From JAFNAG01 sp963824985 (lineage in GTDB: Bacteria; Acidobacteriota; UBA6911), in contig CAWGRQ010000024.1 in the NCBI GenBank assembly GCA_963824985.1, positions 124,001 to 188,000 of the forward strand: a DNA stretch of 64,000 nucleotides. Reading direction: 5' to 3'. The stretch's first letter is position 1. Each line of letters begins with the position of its first letter. The notes beneath the pieces were generated by a model that searched no databases, was not told where the DNA came from, and saw nothing but the letters and a program-made list of their open reading frames with translations. The position numbers and the translations under genes are program-made. Shown in pieces: positions 37,373 through 47,358 of this stretch.

Positions 37373-38814
37373 TTGGGAAAGCGCATTTTGAAGCTGGCTG
37401 CGTCGCTGGCCGGGCTGGCGTGCATCACCCTGGCGGCGCGCGCGATTGCAGCGAATTCCACGACGGCTGGATTCGCCTACCTGCTGCTGGTGCTGGTTCT
37501 GGCCAGCACCTGGGGATTCCTGGAGGCAGCCGTTGCCTCGATCGCCGCCACGCTCTCGCTCAACTTTTTCTTTCTGCCGCCGGTCGGGACCTTTACCATC
37601 GAGGATCCGCAGAACTGGATTGCGCTGTTCAGCTTTCTGGCCACCTCATTGATTGCCAGCCGGCTGTCGACGGAGGTAAAGCTGACGGGCGCTCGATGCC
37701 ATCGAGAGGCAGCAGGATATCGAGCGGTTGTACACCTTCAGCCGCGCCATGCTGCTGATCGGCAATCAGGAATCGCTTGCCGCGCAACTCGTGCGCAAAT
37801 TGCAGGAAACCTTCGAGTTCAGCGCGGCGGTGCTTTATGAGCGCCGGACCGGAGAGTTTCATCGAGCCGGTCCGTGCGATATCGAGGGCCTGGACGACCG
37901 CCTTCGCGAGGCGGCGGCGCACGGCACCGCTTTTTCCGATGTGCAGTTGAATCAAATCGTGACGGCCATCCATCTGGGATCCGAGCCGATCGCGAGCCTC
38001 GCGGTCCAGGGTTCGCGCATGCCGGATTCGGTGCTGCAGGGAATCGCCAATCTGGTGGCCATTGGCCTGGAACGGGCGCGCGCCCAGGATCTGTCCCACC
38101 AGATCGAAGCCGCGCGACAGAGCGAACGACTGCGCGCGACGCTCATCGATGCCATGGCCCATGAATTCAAGACGCCCCTGACTTCGATCAAGGCGGCGAC
38201 GACCTCGCTCCTGGACGATCCCGACCAGCCGCCGGAAAGCCGGAAGGAACTGCTCAAGATCGCGGATGAAGAAGCGGACCACCTGCAGACCCTGATCGAT
38301 GACACGGTGGAGATGGCGCGGCTGGATACGGCGCACATCAAGATCCAGCCGGAGCGATCCATGATGGACGCGATCGTGCGCGAGGTGGTTGATTCGATGC
38401 AAACGGAGATCGACAAGAGGCCGGTGGAAATCGCCACCGATGACGCAGCTTCAGGCCAGCTCGATTGACCGTCGGTTGATCCGGCTCGCGCTGAAACAGC
38501 TTCTGGACAATGCCCTGAAGTACTCGTATCCGCGGACGCCCATCTCGATACGGGTGTACGATGCCGACCGCACGGTGACCGTGGAAATTACCAATCAGGG
38601 CCAGGCGATCTCGGCGGAAGAACAGAGCCGTATCTTCGAGAGGTTTTATCGGAGTCCTGAGCTGCAGCAGAAAATTCCCGGTTCCGGCCTCGGGCTGACC
38701 ATTGCACAGAGCATCGTGCGCGCGCACAAAGGGGATCTCACCGTAATCAGCCGTCCCGGCGAAAACACTTTCCGCATGAGCTTGCCGGCGCAGCCCGAGG
38801 GAGGCGCATCATGA
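37373..38814 (+). CDS. kdpD: KdpD-type sensor histidine kinase lacking the KdpD/Usp N-terminus, two frameshifts
   Basis: TTG start with CGGAGGG five bases before it. Four TMs of DUF4118 (LLLVLVLASTWGFLEAAVAS, LSLNFFFLPPVGTFTIEDPQ), a GAF domain (ETFEFSAAVLYERR), HisKA with DAMAHEFKTPLTSIKA and a HATPase with LKQLLDNALKYSYP and GSGLGLTIAQSIV. The frame shifts near 37690 and near 38450; joined length is about 480 residues. In ordinary KdpD a 360-residue cytoplasmic KdpD-Usp part precedes the TMs; here it is absent and coded by separate genes at 46.3-48.5 kb. The stop overlaps the response-regulator start (ATGA). Confidence 0.8.
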
Positions 38815-39510
38815 GCGCAGGCCGCATTCTCGTGATCGATGACGAGCCGCAGATCCGGCGGATTATGCGCACCACACTCAGCGGCGCCGGGTTTGAAGTG
38901 GACGATGCCCGCACCGGGGAAGAAGGGATTGAAAAGATCGGCGTTTTCCGTCCCGACCTGGTGCTGCTGGACATCAACATGCCCGGAATGGACGGAATTA
39001 CCGTGTTGCCGGGCGATCCGGACCGACGCGAATGTGGCCATCATCATGCTCACGGTGCGGAATTCAGAGGCCGACAAGGTTGCCGCCCTGGATGCCGGCG
39101 CCGACGATTTCGTTGCCAAGCCGTTCAGCATGCCGGAGCTTCTGGCACGCATTCGCGCGGCACTCAGGCGCGTGCCGGCCTCGCAGTCATCTCCTCCCAG
39201 GATCCGTATCGGGCAGCTTCGGGTCGATTTCAACGCGCGCACGGTGTCCAAAGGAGCCGAAGCGGTCCGCCTGACCCCCAAAGAGCTGGAGTTGCTCCGT
39301 TACCTGATCCAGCACCCGAACCAGGCCTTATCCCACCGTGAACTCCTGCAGGCGGTTTGGGGTCCTGATTACGGATCTGAGGTTGACGATCTTCGTGTCT
39401 TTATCAAGAACCTGCGCAAAAAGATCGAGCTGAATCCGGAAAACCCTGAGTTCATCACGACCGAGCCATGGGTCGGCTACCGCTTCAACGGCTTGCCTGA
39501 ACCCCAATAG
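38811..39510 (+). CDS. kdpE: KdpE-like OmpR-family response regulator, one frameshift
   Basis: Receiver: RILVIDDEPQIRRIMRTTLS (acidic pair), LVLLDINMPGMDG (phosphorylated Asp), frameshift near 39008, then AIIMLTVRNSEADKVAALDA and FVAKPF (Lys). The winged helix follows: VRLTPKELELLRYLIQHPNQ and DDLRVFIKNLRKKIE, ending WVGYRFNGLPEPQ. About 233 residues, the KdpE length. Coupled to the kinase and 280 bases upstream of the first kdp structural gene; by analogy it should activate that promoter when potassium is short. Confidence 0.85.
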
Positions 39511-39670
39511 ATGCCCTGATACCCGATAGGCACTCAGCGCATCCGGCAGGCTACCCAGTCGAAGTCAAGAACTCCTGATACTCTCTCATGCGTAGCTGTC
39601 CGCATTTTCGCCAGGCGCCTCATGCTCTGATCTGTGCGGCCGGCGGGAAATCGGAATCGGATCTAAGGCA

Positions 39671-39736
39671 ACTCTTTATAAATTCTTCAGGGATTATCCA
39701 CGACTTTTTCAGGGCTTCTCCACGAGTTTTTCAGGG
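39671..39736 (+). promoter_or_regulatory. Three direct repeats with 22-bp period upstream of kdp
   Basis: The word CAGGG recurs at 39688, 39710 and 39732, exactly 22 bases apart. Units two and three (39693-39714 and 39715-39736) share CCACGA-TTTTTCAGGG almost completely; unit one (39671-39692) matches at 14 of 22 positions. Twenty-two bases equal two helical turns, the usual spacing of tandem OmpR-family sites, and the block ends 53 bases before the first small kdp gene. Candidate KdpE-like operator. Confidence 0.6.
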
Positions 39737-39788
39737 CTCACGGCGTATGCTCCTGGAAGTGATGACTGAGGAGACGGAGGAATCGTCG

Positions 39789-39872
39789 ATGTACGACCTG
39801 TTTTACCTCGCCCTGGGCTGCTTTTTCCTGGTGGCGTGCTGGTTCTTCACAAAGGCCTGCGAGAAACTGTAG
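39789..39872 (+). CDS. 27-residue single-TM protein preceding kdpF
   Basis: MYDLFYLALGCFFLVACWFF then TKACEKL: a single hydrophobic helix with a short cytoplasmic Lys/Glu tail, with GGAGACGGAGG as ribosome site just before the ATG. It is 11 bases from kdpF. Tiny proteins of this kind are often seen in front of kdpF in acidobacterial operons, but I cannot assign a function. It may be a second small subunit of the Kdp complex. Confidence 0.65.
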   Translation: MYDLFYLALGCFFLVACWFFTKACEKL

Positions 39873-39883
39873 GAGACTCTTCG

Positions 39884-39967
39884 ATGGATTACATCATTGC
39901 GGGCATCGTCTGCCTTGGACTTTTTGTCTACCTGATCTATGCACTGCTCCGCCCGGAGCGCTTCTGA
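39884..39967 (+). CDS. kdpF: KdpF, small subunit of the potassium-transporting ATPase
   Basis: 27 residues, MDYIIAGIVCLGLFVYLIYA then LLRPERF, the usual KdpF sequence with one TM and the (R/K)PE(R/K)F end. Ribosome site AGGAG at 39871. It stabilises the KdpABC complex in the inner membrane. Confidence 0.88.
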   Translation: MDYIIAGIVCLGLFVYLIYALLRPERF

Positions 39968-39976
39968 GGTGAAACC

Positions 39977-41773
39977 ATGACCAGCGCCGGCGTTTTGCAG
40001 ATCGTGATTTATTTCGGGCTCGTGCTTGCCCTTACCAAGCCGATGGGCATTTACATGGCGCGTGTTTTTCAAGGGGAACGCACCTTCGCGCACCCGTTGT
40101 TGAGATGGCTGGAAGTGCTGACCTATAAGCTGATCGGAGTCCGCGAGGATGCGGAGCAACGCTGGACGCAGTACACCGCCTCACTCCTGAGCTTCAGCAT
40201 CTTCGGTCTATTGATGGTGTACCTGCTGCAGCGCGCCCAGGGGTTTTTGCCCTTGAATCCCCAGCACTTCGGCGCAGGAAACGTAAGCCCCGATCTTGCC
40301 TTCAATACGGCGGTCAGCTTCGTGACCAATACGAACTGGCAGGCGTACAGTGGCGAGTCCACGCTGAGCTACCTGGTGCAAATGGCCGCGTTGACGGTCC
40401 AGAATTTCGCCTCAGCGGCCGCCGGAATCGCGATCGCGATTGCGCTGGTGCGCGGTTTTGCCCGACAGGAATTCAAGACGATCGGCAATTTTTGGGTCGA
40501 CGTCACGCGCGCCACCGTGTATCTCCTCCTGCCGCTTTCCATCCTGGGCGCTCTTTTCCTGTGCTCCCAGGGTGTGATTCAAAATCTGAAACCGTACACC
40601 GCGGCGACTACCCTGGAAGGTGCCCGGCAGACCATCGCCCAGGGGCCGGTGGCTTCGCAGGAAGTGATCAAGGAACTCGGCACCAACGGCGGAGGCTTCT
40701 TCAACGCCAATTCCGCGCACCCGTTTGAAAACCCGACCCCGTTGACCAACCTGTTCGAGATGCTGTTGATCTTTTTGATACCCGCCGGCTTGACCTATAC
40801 CTTCGGGAAGATGGTCAAGGACACGCGGCAGGGTTGGGCCATCTTCGCGGCATTCTCGATCATGTTCCTGATCGGAGTGTTCGTCCTTTACGGATTCGAG
40901 CAGTCGGGCAATCCGATCCTGGCGAAGCTCGGACTGCAAACGGCAGCTTCCGCCGGGCAGCCCGGCGGAAACATGGAAGGGAAAGAAGTGCGGTTCGGCA
41001 TTCCCGGCTCCGCCTTGTTTGCGACCGTCACGACCAACGCCAGTTGCGGCGCCGTGAACACGATGCACGACAGTCTGACGCCGATCGCCGGGCTCGTGCC
41101 CCTGTTCAACATGATGACCGGCGAAGTCATCTTCGGGGGCGTAGGCGCAGGCTTGTACGGTATTTTGCTCTATTGCATCCTGGCCGTCTTTATCGCCGGG
41201 CTGATGGTCGGGCGCACCCCCGAATACCTGGGCAAGAAGATCGAACAGAAAGAAGTCAAGATGGCCTTGCTGGCGGTCATCGCGACCGCATTCAGCATTC
41301 TGGTTTTCAGCGGCATCAGTTCCGTGATCCCCTTCGCCAAGGGCGGATACTGGAATCCGCCCGGAGCGGCCATAGCAAACGTCAACAACACCGGTCCGCA
41401 CGGGCTCAGCGAAATCCTGTATGCGTACACGAGCGGCACAGGCAACAACGGGAGCGCCTTCGGCGGCATCAACGCCAACACTCCCTGGTACAACCTGACC
41501 CTGGGACTGGCCATGCTCATCGGGCGCTTCCTGTTCTTGATCCCGCTGCTCGCGGTTGCCGGCAGCCTGGCGGCCAAAAAGAAAATCGCATGTACGAGGG
41601 GCACATTCCCGACGCATGGCCCGCTCTTCGTGGGACTGCTCGTCGGCACGGTCTTGATCGTAGGCGCCCTGACGTTTTTCCCTGCGCTTTCGCTCGGTCC
41701 CATTGTCGAGCATTACCTGATGCATGGCGGCAAGCTCTTTTCCATCGTCGTCCTGCTGCCGCTGGGGAGTTAG
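39977..41773 (+). CDS. kdpA: KdpA, potassium-binding and translocating subunit
   Basis: 598 residues, intact. Typical motifs of the four selectivity-filter loops are visible: FNTAVSFVTNTNWQAYSGES, ELGTNGGGFFNANSAHPFEN, TTNASCGAVNTMHDSLTPIA and AYTSGTGNNGSAFGGINANT. About ten TMs. KdpA carries the K+ path of the Kdp ATPase. The gene follows kdpF by nine bases and precedes kdpB by two. Confidence 0.95.
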   Translation: MTSAGVLQIVIYFGLVLALTKPMGIYMARVFQGERTFAHPLLRWLEVLTYKLIGVREDAEQRWTQYTASLLSFSIFGLLMVYLLQRAQGFLPLNPQHFGAGNVSPDLAFNTAVSFVTNTNWQAYSGESTLSYLVQMAALTVQNFASAAAGIAIAIALVRGFARQEFKTIGNFWVDVTRATVYLLLPLSILGALFLCSQGVIQNLKPYTAATTLEGARQTIAQGPVASQEVIKELGTNGGGFFNANSAHPFENPTPLTNLFEMLLIFLIPAGLTYTFGKMVKDTRQGWAIFAAFSIMFLIGVFVLYGFEQSGNPILAKLGLQTAASAGQPGGNMEGKEVRFGIPGSALFATVTTNASCGAVNTMHDSLTPIAGLVPLFNMMTGEVIFGGVGAGLYGILLYCILAVFIAGLMVGRTPEYLGKKIEQKEVKMALLAVIATAFSILVFSGISSVIPFAKGGYWNPPGAAIANVNNTGPHGLSEILYAYTSGTGNNGSAFGGINANTPWYNLTLGLAMLIGRFLFLIPLLAVAGSLAAKKKIACTRGTFPTHGPLFVGLLVGTVLIVGALTFFPALSLGPIVEHYLMHGGKLFSIVVLLPLGS

Positions 41774-41775
41774 CC

Positions 41776-43909
41776 ATGTTCGCATTGACCGAAACACCGC
41801 CTCAGAAAACACCCCCGGTCCCGCTGGATGATTTCAAATCGCTCCTGCCGAAAAAATTGGTGCGGGCGCGTCCGCTCTTCGACCCGGAGATTGTCGGCCG
41901 AGCGACACGAGCGTCCTTCGCGAAACTGAACCCGATCACCCTGATGAAAAATCCGGTGATGTTCGTGGTCGAAGTGGGCGCCGCTCTCACCTCGCTGTTT
42001 CTTGTCCGGGACCTGGTTACGGGTGCGGGCGGCATCGGATTTTCCGTCCAGATCGCGCTCTGGCTATGGTTCACGGTTCTGTTTGCAAATTTCGCCGAAG
42101 CCATGGCCGAGGCGCGCGGCAAGGCGCAGGCAGACAGTCTGCGCAAGAGCAAAACCGACGTGTTCGCGAAACGGGAGACCGCGGACGGGACGAACCGAGC
42201 GAGTGCCGGGCCATGCCCTGCGGGCGGGAGATATCGTGATCTGCGATGCCGGCGACCTGATCCCGGGCGACGGTGAGGTGGTCGCGGGGATTGCGACCGT
42301 CGACGAGTCCGTGATTACCGGGGAAAGCGCCCCTGTCATACGTGAATCAGGCGGCGACCGGAGCGCCGTCACCGGGGGCACCAAGGTGCTCTCGGATCAA
42401 ATCAAGATCCGGGTCACCTCGAACCCAGGCGAGACTTTTCTCGACCGGATGATCGCGTTGGTCGAGGGCGCGGTGCGCCAGAAGACACCGAATGAGATCG
42501 CCCTCAATATCCTCATTGCAGGCCTGACCTTGATCTTCCTGCTTGCGGTCGTCACCCTGCAGCCTTACTCCGTTTTCAGCGTCACCCAGGCGGGAGTGGG
42601 GACCGTTCCCAGCGTGGCAGTCCTGGTATCCCTGCTCGTTTGCCTTATCCCCACGACCATCGGCGGCCTGCTCTCGGCCATCGGCATCGCCGGCATGGAC
42701 CGTGTCATGCAGCATAACGTGCTGGCGATGAGCGGGAAGGCGGTGGAAGCCGCCGGCGATATCAATTCTTTGCTTTTGGACAAAACCGGGACCATCACGA
42801 TGGGCAGCCGGCAGGCCGTCGAATTTGTCCCTGTCCAAGGCGTCGAACCCGAGGACCTTGCCGATGCCGCACAACTTTCCAGCCTCGCCGACGAAACGCC
42901 CGAGGGGCGTTCGATCGTGGTCCTGGCCAAGGAAAAGTACGGGCTCCGGGGCCGGCACATTCCGGAAAACCAAGCGAACTTCATTCCATTCTCCGCATAC
43001 ACGCGGATGAGCGGGGTCGACTTCGAGGGGCGTCAGCTCCGCAAGGGCGCCACGGACGCGATCTGTAATTTCGCCGCCGAGCGTGGAGGCGCCGTCCCTG
43101 CCAATTTCACGGAGATCAGCGATCGCATCGCCCGAAACGGCGGCACGCCTCTCGCCGTCGCAGACGGGAAACGGCTGCTCGGCATCATTCACCTGAAGGA
43201 TGTCGTAAAAGGCGGGATGAAGGAGCGCATCGGCCAGTTGCGCCGCATGGGGATCCGCAGCATCATGATCACGGGCGACAACCCCCTGACCGCGGCCGCG
43301 ATCGCCGCCGAAGCCGGAGTGGATGACTTTCTGGCGCAGGCCACCCCAAAGGACAAACTGGAGTACATCCGCAAGGAACAGGCCGCGGGCCGTCTCGTAG
43401 CCATGACCGGTGACGGCACGAACGATGCCCCCGCCCTGGCGCAGGCTGATGTGGGAGTCGCCATGAATACGGGCACGATGGCCGCGAAGGAAGCCGGCAA
43501 CATGGTGGACCTCGACAGCAATCCGACCAAGTTGATCGAGATTGTGGCGATCGGGAAGCAGTTGCTGATCACCCGGGGGGCCCTGACGACGTTTTCGATC
43601 GCAAACGATGTCGCGAAGTACTTCGCAATCATCCCCGCGATGTTCATGGCCACCTATCCGGCGCTGGGAAAATTGAACATCATGGGATTGCATTCCCCCC
43701 AGAGCGCAGTCCTGTCTGCCGTGATCTTCAACGCACTGATCATTATCGCGCTCGTTCCCCTCGCGCTGCGCGGCGTGAAATACCGGCCGGTCGATGCCGC
43801 CAGCCTGCTGCGCACCAACCTTTTGATCTACGGCGTCGGCGGCATCCTCGCGCCGTTTCCGGGAATTTGGGCCATCGACCGCCTGTTGGCGTTGCTTCAT
43901 CTGGCATAA
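41776..43909 (+). CDS. kdpB: KdpB, P-type ATPase catalytic subunit, one frameshift
   Basis: Starts MFALTETPPQ at 41776 with the early TMs (PVMFVVEVGAALTSLFLVRD). After ADSLRKSKTDVFAKRE the frame shifts near 42200 and the rest, from VPGHALRAGDIVICDAGDLI to LLALLHLA, is uninterrupted. Present are the actuator motif TGES, the phosphorylation site DKTGT (42780-42794), KGA, MTGDGTNDAPAL and the kdpB-type ending. About 690 residues, normal. ATP hydrolysis energises K+ uptake. Everything but the one indel looks functional. Confidence 0.9.
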
Positions 43910-43921
43910 GGAGGAGTCGCA

Positions 43922-44500
43922 ATGTGGGAGCAGATCTGGCCGGGATTACGAATCAAATTATTTATGACACTGCTGCTGGGCGTGGCCTACCCGCTGGTGA
44001 TTACCGGCATCTGCCAGGTTCTCTTCCCGCGCCAGGCGAACGGCAGTCTCATAACCGTCAGGAGGAAAAGTGATCGGATCGGAACTGATCGGGCAAAATT
44101 TCAGCCGGCCGGAATACTTCCATTCCCGTCCCTCCGCCGCAGGCAACGGTTATGATCCGACCTCCTCTGCCGGCTCGAATTATGGGCCGACGAATCAAAA
44201 GCTCTTCGACCGTGTCCAAGCCTCCGTCGCGGCATTTTACAAAGAAAACCCGGAGTATCACGGGCCGATACCCGCGGATCTGCTGACCACCTCCGCCAGC
44301 GGTCTGGATCCGCACATCAGCCCCGATTCCGCGCGCGCACAGGCGGCACGCGTTGCCAAGGCCCGGGGCATATCGGTCGATCAGGTCAATGGCGCGATCG
44401 TACGATTCATAGAAAGACCGGACCTCGGCTCATCGGCGAGTTTCGTGTCAACGTCCTCCAGCTGAACCTGGCTCTGGACAGTCAATTTTCACGACGGTAG
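43922..44500 (+). CDS. kdpC: KdpC, potassium-transporting ATPase subunit C, two frameshifts
   Basis: N-terminal TM LRIKLFMTLLLGVAYPLVIT with ribosome site AAGGAGG. Near 44060 (AGGAGG) the frame shifts into VIGSELIGQNFSRPEYFHSR, the KdpC hallmark, then PSAAGNGYDPTSSAGSNYGP and SGLDPHISPDSARAQAARVA. A second shift near 44415 restores the usual end, IGEFRVNVLQLNLALD, and a TAG at 44498. Joined length about 190 residues. Without the second correction the protein would end early in a Ser-rich tail. Confidence 0.88.
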
Positions 44501-44615
44501 GTCGCCGCATCCCAGCCAACATCAGTCATAAATTTGTGTGAACAAAATGCGGTTTTGGACGCGGAAGAACGCTGACCGACATCGATCGTTCGATCTCGGG
44601 GAAGGAGAAATTACC

Positions 44616-46214
44616 ATGGTAAAGTCATCTTTGAAGTTCCAATGGCGGGTCATCGCCTGCCTTTTTGCCCTGCTGCTCTGGCATCCCCTCGGTTTTGGAC
44701 AGGGCGAAGGCACCAGTTCGAGCCAGCAGGCGAGTCCCGCGAGTCAGCAGACTCCACCCTCAGCAGCTCAAGAGATCGATGCCCTGAAAAAACGTATCGG
44801 GCAGCTGAAAGCCGAACTGAAAAACAAAAAGGCGCTTGAAGAAGCGGTTGCCGGGCAGTCCGAAAAAGCTACCCTGCAGGAAGTGCACAGTGCACCGCCG
44901 GCGCCTGAGGCGGCGGCGCAGCCAAATCCGAATCCTGCGCCAGAGAAAAAGAAAGCGCCGGAGCCTTTTGCCTTTGCGGACTTCACCTGGCTGACCGGCA
45001 ATCCCCGCACCAAAGAGTCGCCAATCGATACGAAAGTCTTTACAGGTGAGATTCGAGTGGACACGGCCTATCATCACTCTTTCAATCATCCCAAAGACGA
45101 CACGATCGGCGGCTCGAGCGAGGTATTCCGATCCAACGAATTGCAGCTTACGCAGTTCGGCATCGGCGGCGATTTCCACCACGACAACGTGCGCGCAAGG
45201 TTGATGACGCAGTTCGGCATGTATTCGCAGACAACCCCGCGCAATGACGCCAGTCCTGCGCGAGGCCAGTGGAATCTCGACAATGCCTATCGATACATTT
45301 CAGAGGCCTATGGCGGCTACCATATAGACAAATGGAATGGGATAAACGTCGATGCCGGGATTTTCATGTCCTACGTGGGCCTCTTCAGTTACTACCAGTT
45401 TGATAACTGGGCCTATCAACCATCGTATGTTTCATCCAACACACCGTGGTTCTTTAACGGTGTACGGGTTCAGATTTTTCCAAGTGACAAGTTGAAGATT
45501 GAACCGTGGTTCGTGAACGGATGGCAGTCGTACGGCAAGTTTAACAAGGCGCCTGGCCTCGGCGCGCAGATCTCATGGCGTCCGAACGGCTCGCTCTCTG
45601 TGGTTTCCAACAATTATTGGGGTACAGACACGCTGGGAAATCCCGGTCGCAAGCGCATCCACAGTGACGACAGCATTCAGGTCAAGTACCTCGACAAACC
45701 GGAAAAAACCCTTGGTAAGGCCGCGTTTTCATTCACCTTCGATATTGGCTGTGAATATGGCGGCGGCGTGACCTGCAGGGGCGGGTCTCCGACGGTGCCG
45801 ACGCAGTACTTCCTTGGTTTTATGGCATATAACCGCTTCTGGTTCCACAAAGACCTGTTCGGCTTAACCCTCGGAGCGGGAGCAATCACAAATCCGGGGC
45901 GATATCTCGTCCTGATCCCGCCGATCAACGGTGCGACCGCGTTCACGGGAACGCCCTATTTTACGGCAAACCCGGGCGACCAGTACAGGGCTTGGGATGG
46001 GTCGCTCACTTTCGATTACATGCCAAGCCAGTTCTCGACTTTTCGTTTCGAGTATAATCATCGAGCCGCGAATGTGCCGTACTTCTCCGGCCCGGGCGGA
46101 GTCACGCCGCCCGGGGGAAACACGGGAACGCCCGGCTCACTGGTGCCGGGCTGGACTCCGGATCTTCGCAAGTTCGAAAACAGGATTACTTTAGCCATTC
46201 TGGTCAAATTCTAG
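44616..46214 (+). CDS. Outer-membrane beta-barrel porin of the kdp region
   Basis: 533 residues from ATG 44616, preceded by GGGGAAGGAG; a longer frame from 44538 lacks such a site. Signal peptide (VIACLFALLLWHPLGFGQG), a short coiled-coil segment (IDALKKRIGQLKAELKNKK), a Pro-rich linker, then a barrel of about 400 residues with alternating strands and terminal aromatic ending ITLAILVKF (C-terminal Phe). It resembles the putative beta-barrel porin-2 (OmpL-like) group. Sitting between kdpC and KdpD parts, it may let potassium or other ions through the outer membrane. Intact. Confidence 0.8.
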   Translation: MVKSSLKFQWRVIACLFALLLWHPLGFGQGEGTSSSQQASPASQQTPPSAAQEIDALKKRIGQLKAELKNKKALEEAVAGQSEKATLQEVHSAPPAPEAAAQPNPNPAPEKKKAPEPFAFADFTWLTGNPRTKESPIDTKVFTGEIRVDTAYHHSFNHPKDDTIGGSSEVFRSNELQLTQFGIGGDFHHDNVRARLMTQFGMYSQTTPRNDASPARGQWNLDNAYRYISEAYGGYHIDKWNGINVDAGIFMSYVGLFSYYQFDNWAYQPSYVSSNTPWFFNGVRVQIFPSDKLKIEPWFVNGWQSYGKFNKAPGLGAQISWRPNGSLSVVSNNYWGTDTLGNPGRKRIHSDDSIQVKYLDKPEKTLGKAAFSFTFDIGCEYGGGVTCRGGSPTVPTQYFLGFMAYNRFWFHKDLFGLTLGAGAITNPGRYLVLIPPINGATAFTGTPYFTANPGDQYRAWDGSLTFDYMPSQFSTFRFEYNHRAANVPYFSGPGGVTPPGGNTGTPGSLVPGWTPDLRKFENRITLAILVKF

Positions 46215-46269
46215 ACCTCGATATGGTTATACTGGATGCAACATGGGGACTGGAGAATCAGCATGAGCC

Positions 46270-47355
46270 GTGACCCTGGCGCGCAAGACACCGGATGAAC
46301 TGCTGCGGGAGGTGCAAGCGGAGGAGGCGGCAGCCTCCCGGGGACACCTCAAGATCTTCGTGGGTTACGCCTCCGGCGTCGGCAAATCATTCCGCATGCT
46401 CGATGAGGCTCGCCGCCGCCGCGAACGGGGACAGGACGTTGTGGTCGGCGCGGTTCAACCTATGGTTCCGCCGGAGGTGGAGGCATTACTGAAAAAACTG
46501 GAGGTCATACCCCTCAAGACCTGCGGTGAGGGTACCGCGATGGATCTGGAAGCGATCCTACGCAGGCATCCTGCCGTCTGTTTCATCGACGGGCTGGCGT
46601 ACGACAACCCGCCCGATCTGCGGAATCCGACTCGCTGGCAGGACGTTCAAGACCTCGTGAAAAGCGGGATGAAGGTCATTGGATCCATCAACATCCAATA
46701 TATCGACGAGCTGCGCGCGCAGGTAGAGGCGATCACCGGCAAACATGTTAGCCAGACGGTGCCTATCTCGTTCATCAAAAACGCCGACGAAATCGAGATC
46801 GTGGATGCTCCGCCCGAACAGCCGCTCGAGCGCACACCCGAGGAGCAGGTGGATGCGGAGATACGGGCGCAAAGGCTATCGAAACTTCGTGAGCTGGCAT
46901 TGGTCCTCGCAGCCGATGTGGTCGAATACCAGTTGGCCGAATACCTGAGTCGGCACGGAATCAAGCATCATTTCGCGACGCAGGAGCATATTCTCGTGTG
47001 CATGACGCCGCGCGCAAACATGCGCGAGATGCTCGAAATTGCCCGAATCATCGCGACGAGATTTCACGCAGAAATAGTTGTCGCCTACGTGAAACAGCCG
47101 GACCTCTCACCCGAGGACCATGATGCGCTGGAAGCAAAACTGGCGCTCGCGCAGCTGGAAGGGATCCCGGTACAGATTCTGGAAGGAGAGGATCCGGTGG
47201 ATACGCTGCTGGAATTCGCCCGGTCCCGCGGCATCACGCAGCTTTTCATAGGGCACACCCAGCAGTCGGGTATCCGATCGCGAGTATGGGGAGACCCGGT
47301 CGATAAACTCATCCGCCGTTCGCAGGGAATGGACGTGCGGATCTTCCCGCAATAG
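46270..47355 (+). CDS. Stand-alone KdpD-domain plus Usp-domain protein, diverged copy
   Basis: 361 residues, GTG start (an in-frame stop stands six bases before it). KdpD domain with P-loop VGYASGVGKSFRMLDEARRR; the following acidic motif reads VCFIDGLAYDNPPDL where KdpD usually has DE-AHTN, so the ATP-binding site has diverged. NPTRWQDVQDLVKSGMKVIG is recognisable. From about residue 215 a UspA-like domain follows (HILVCMTPRANMREMLEIAR, LFIGHTQQSG). These are the two cytoplasmic domains normally fused to the KdpD kinase; here there are no TMs and no kinase. Four bases before the next gene. Confidence 0.85.
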   Translation: MTLARKTPDELLREVQAEEAAASRGHLKIFVGYASGVGKSFRMLDEARRRRERGQDVVVGAVQPMVPPEVEALLKKLEVIPLKTCGEGTAMDLEAILRRHPAVCFIDGLAYDNPPDLRNPTRWQDVQDLVKSGMKVIGSINIQYIDELRAQVEAITGKHVSQTVPISFIKNADEIEIVDAPPEQPLERTPEEQVDAEIRAQRLSKLRELALVLAADVVEYQLAEYLSRHGIKHHFATQEHILVCMTPRANMREMLEIARIIATRFHAEIVVAYVKQPDLSPEDHDALEAKLALAQLEGIPVQILEGEDPVDTLLEFARSRGITQLFIGHTQQSGIRSRVWGDPVDKLIRRSQGMDVRIFPQ

Positions 47356-47358
47356 CCA

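Noticed and set aside
42180..42220. Programmed frameshift in kdpB
   Set aside because: No slippery heptamer followed by a structure was seen, and similar breaks occur in unrelated neighbouring genes.
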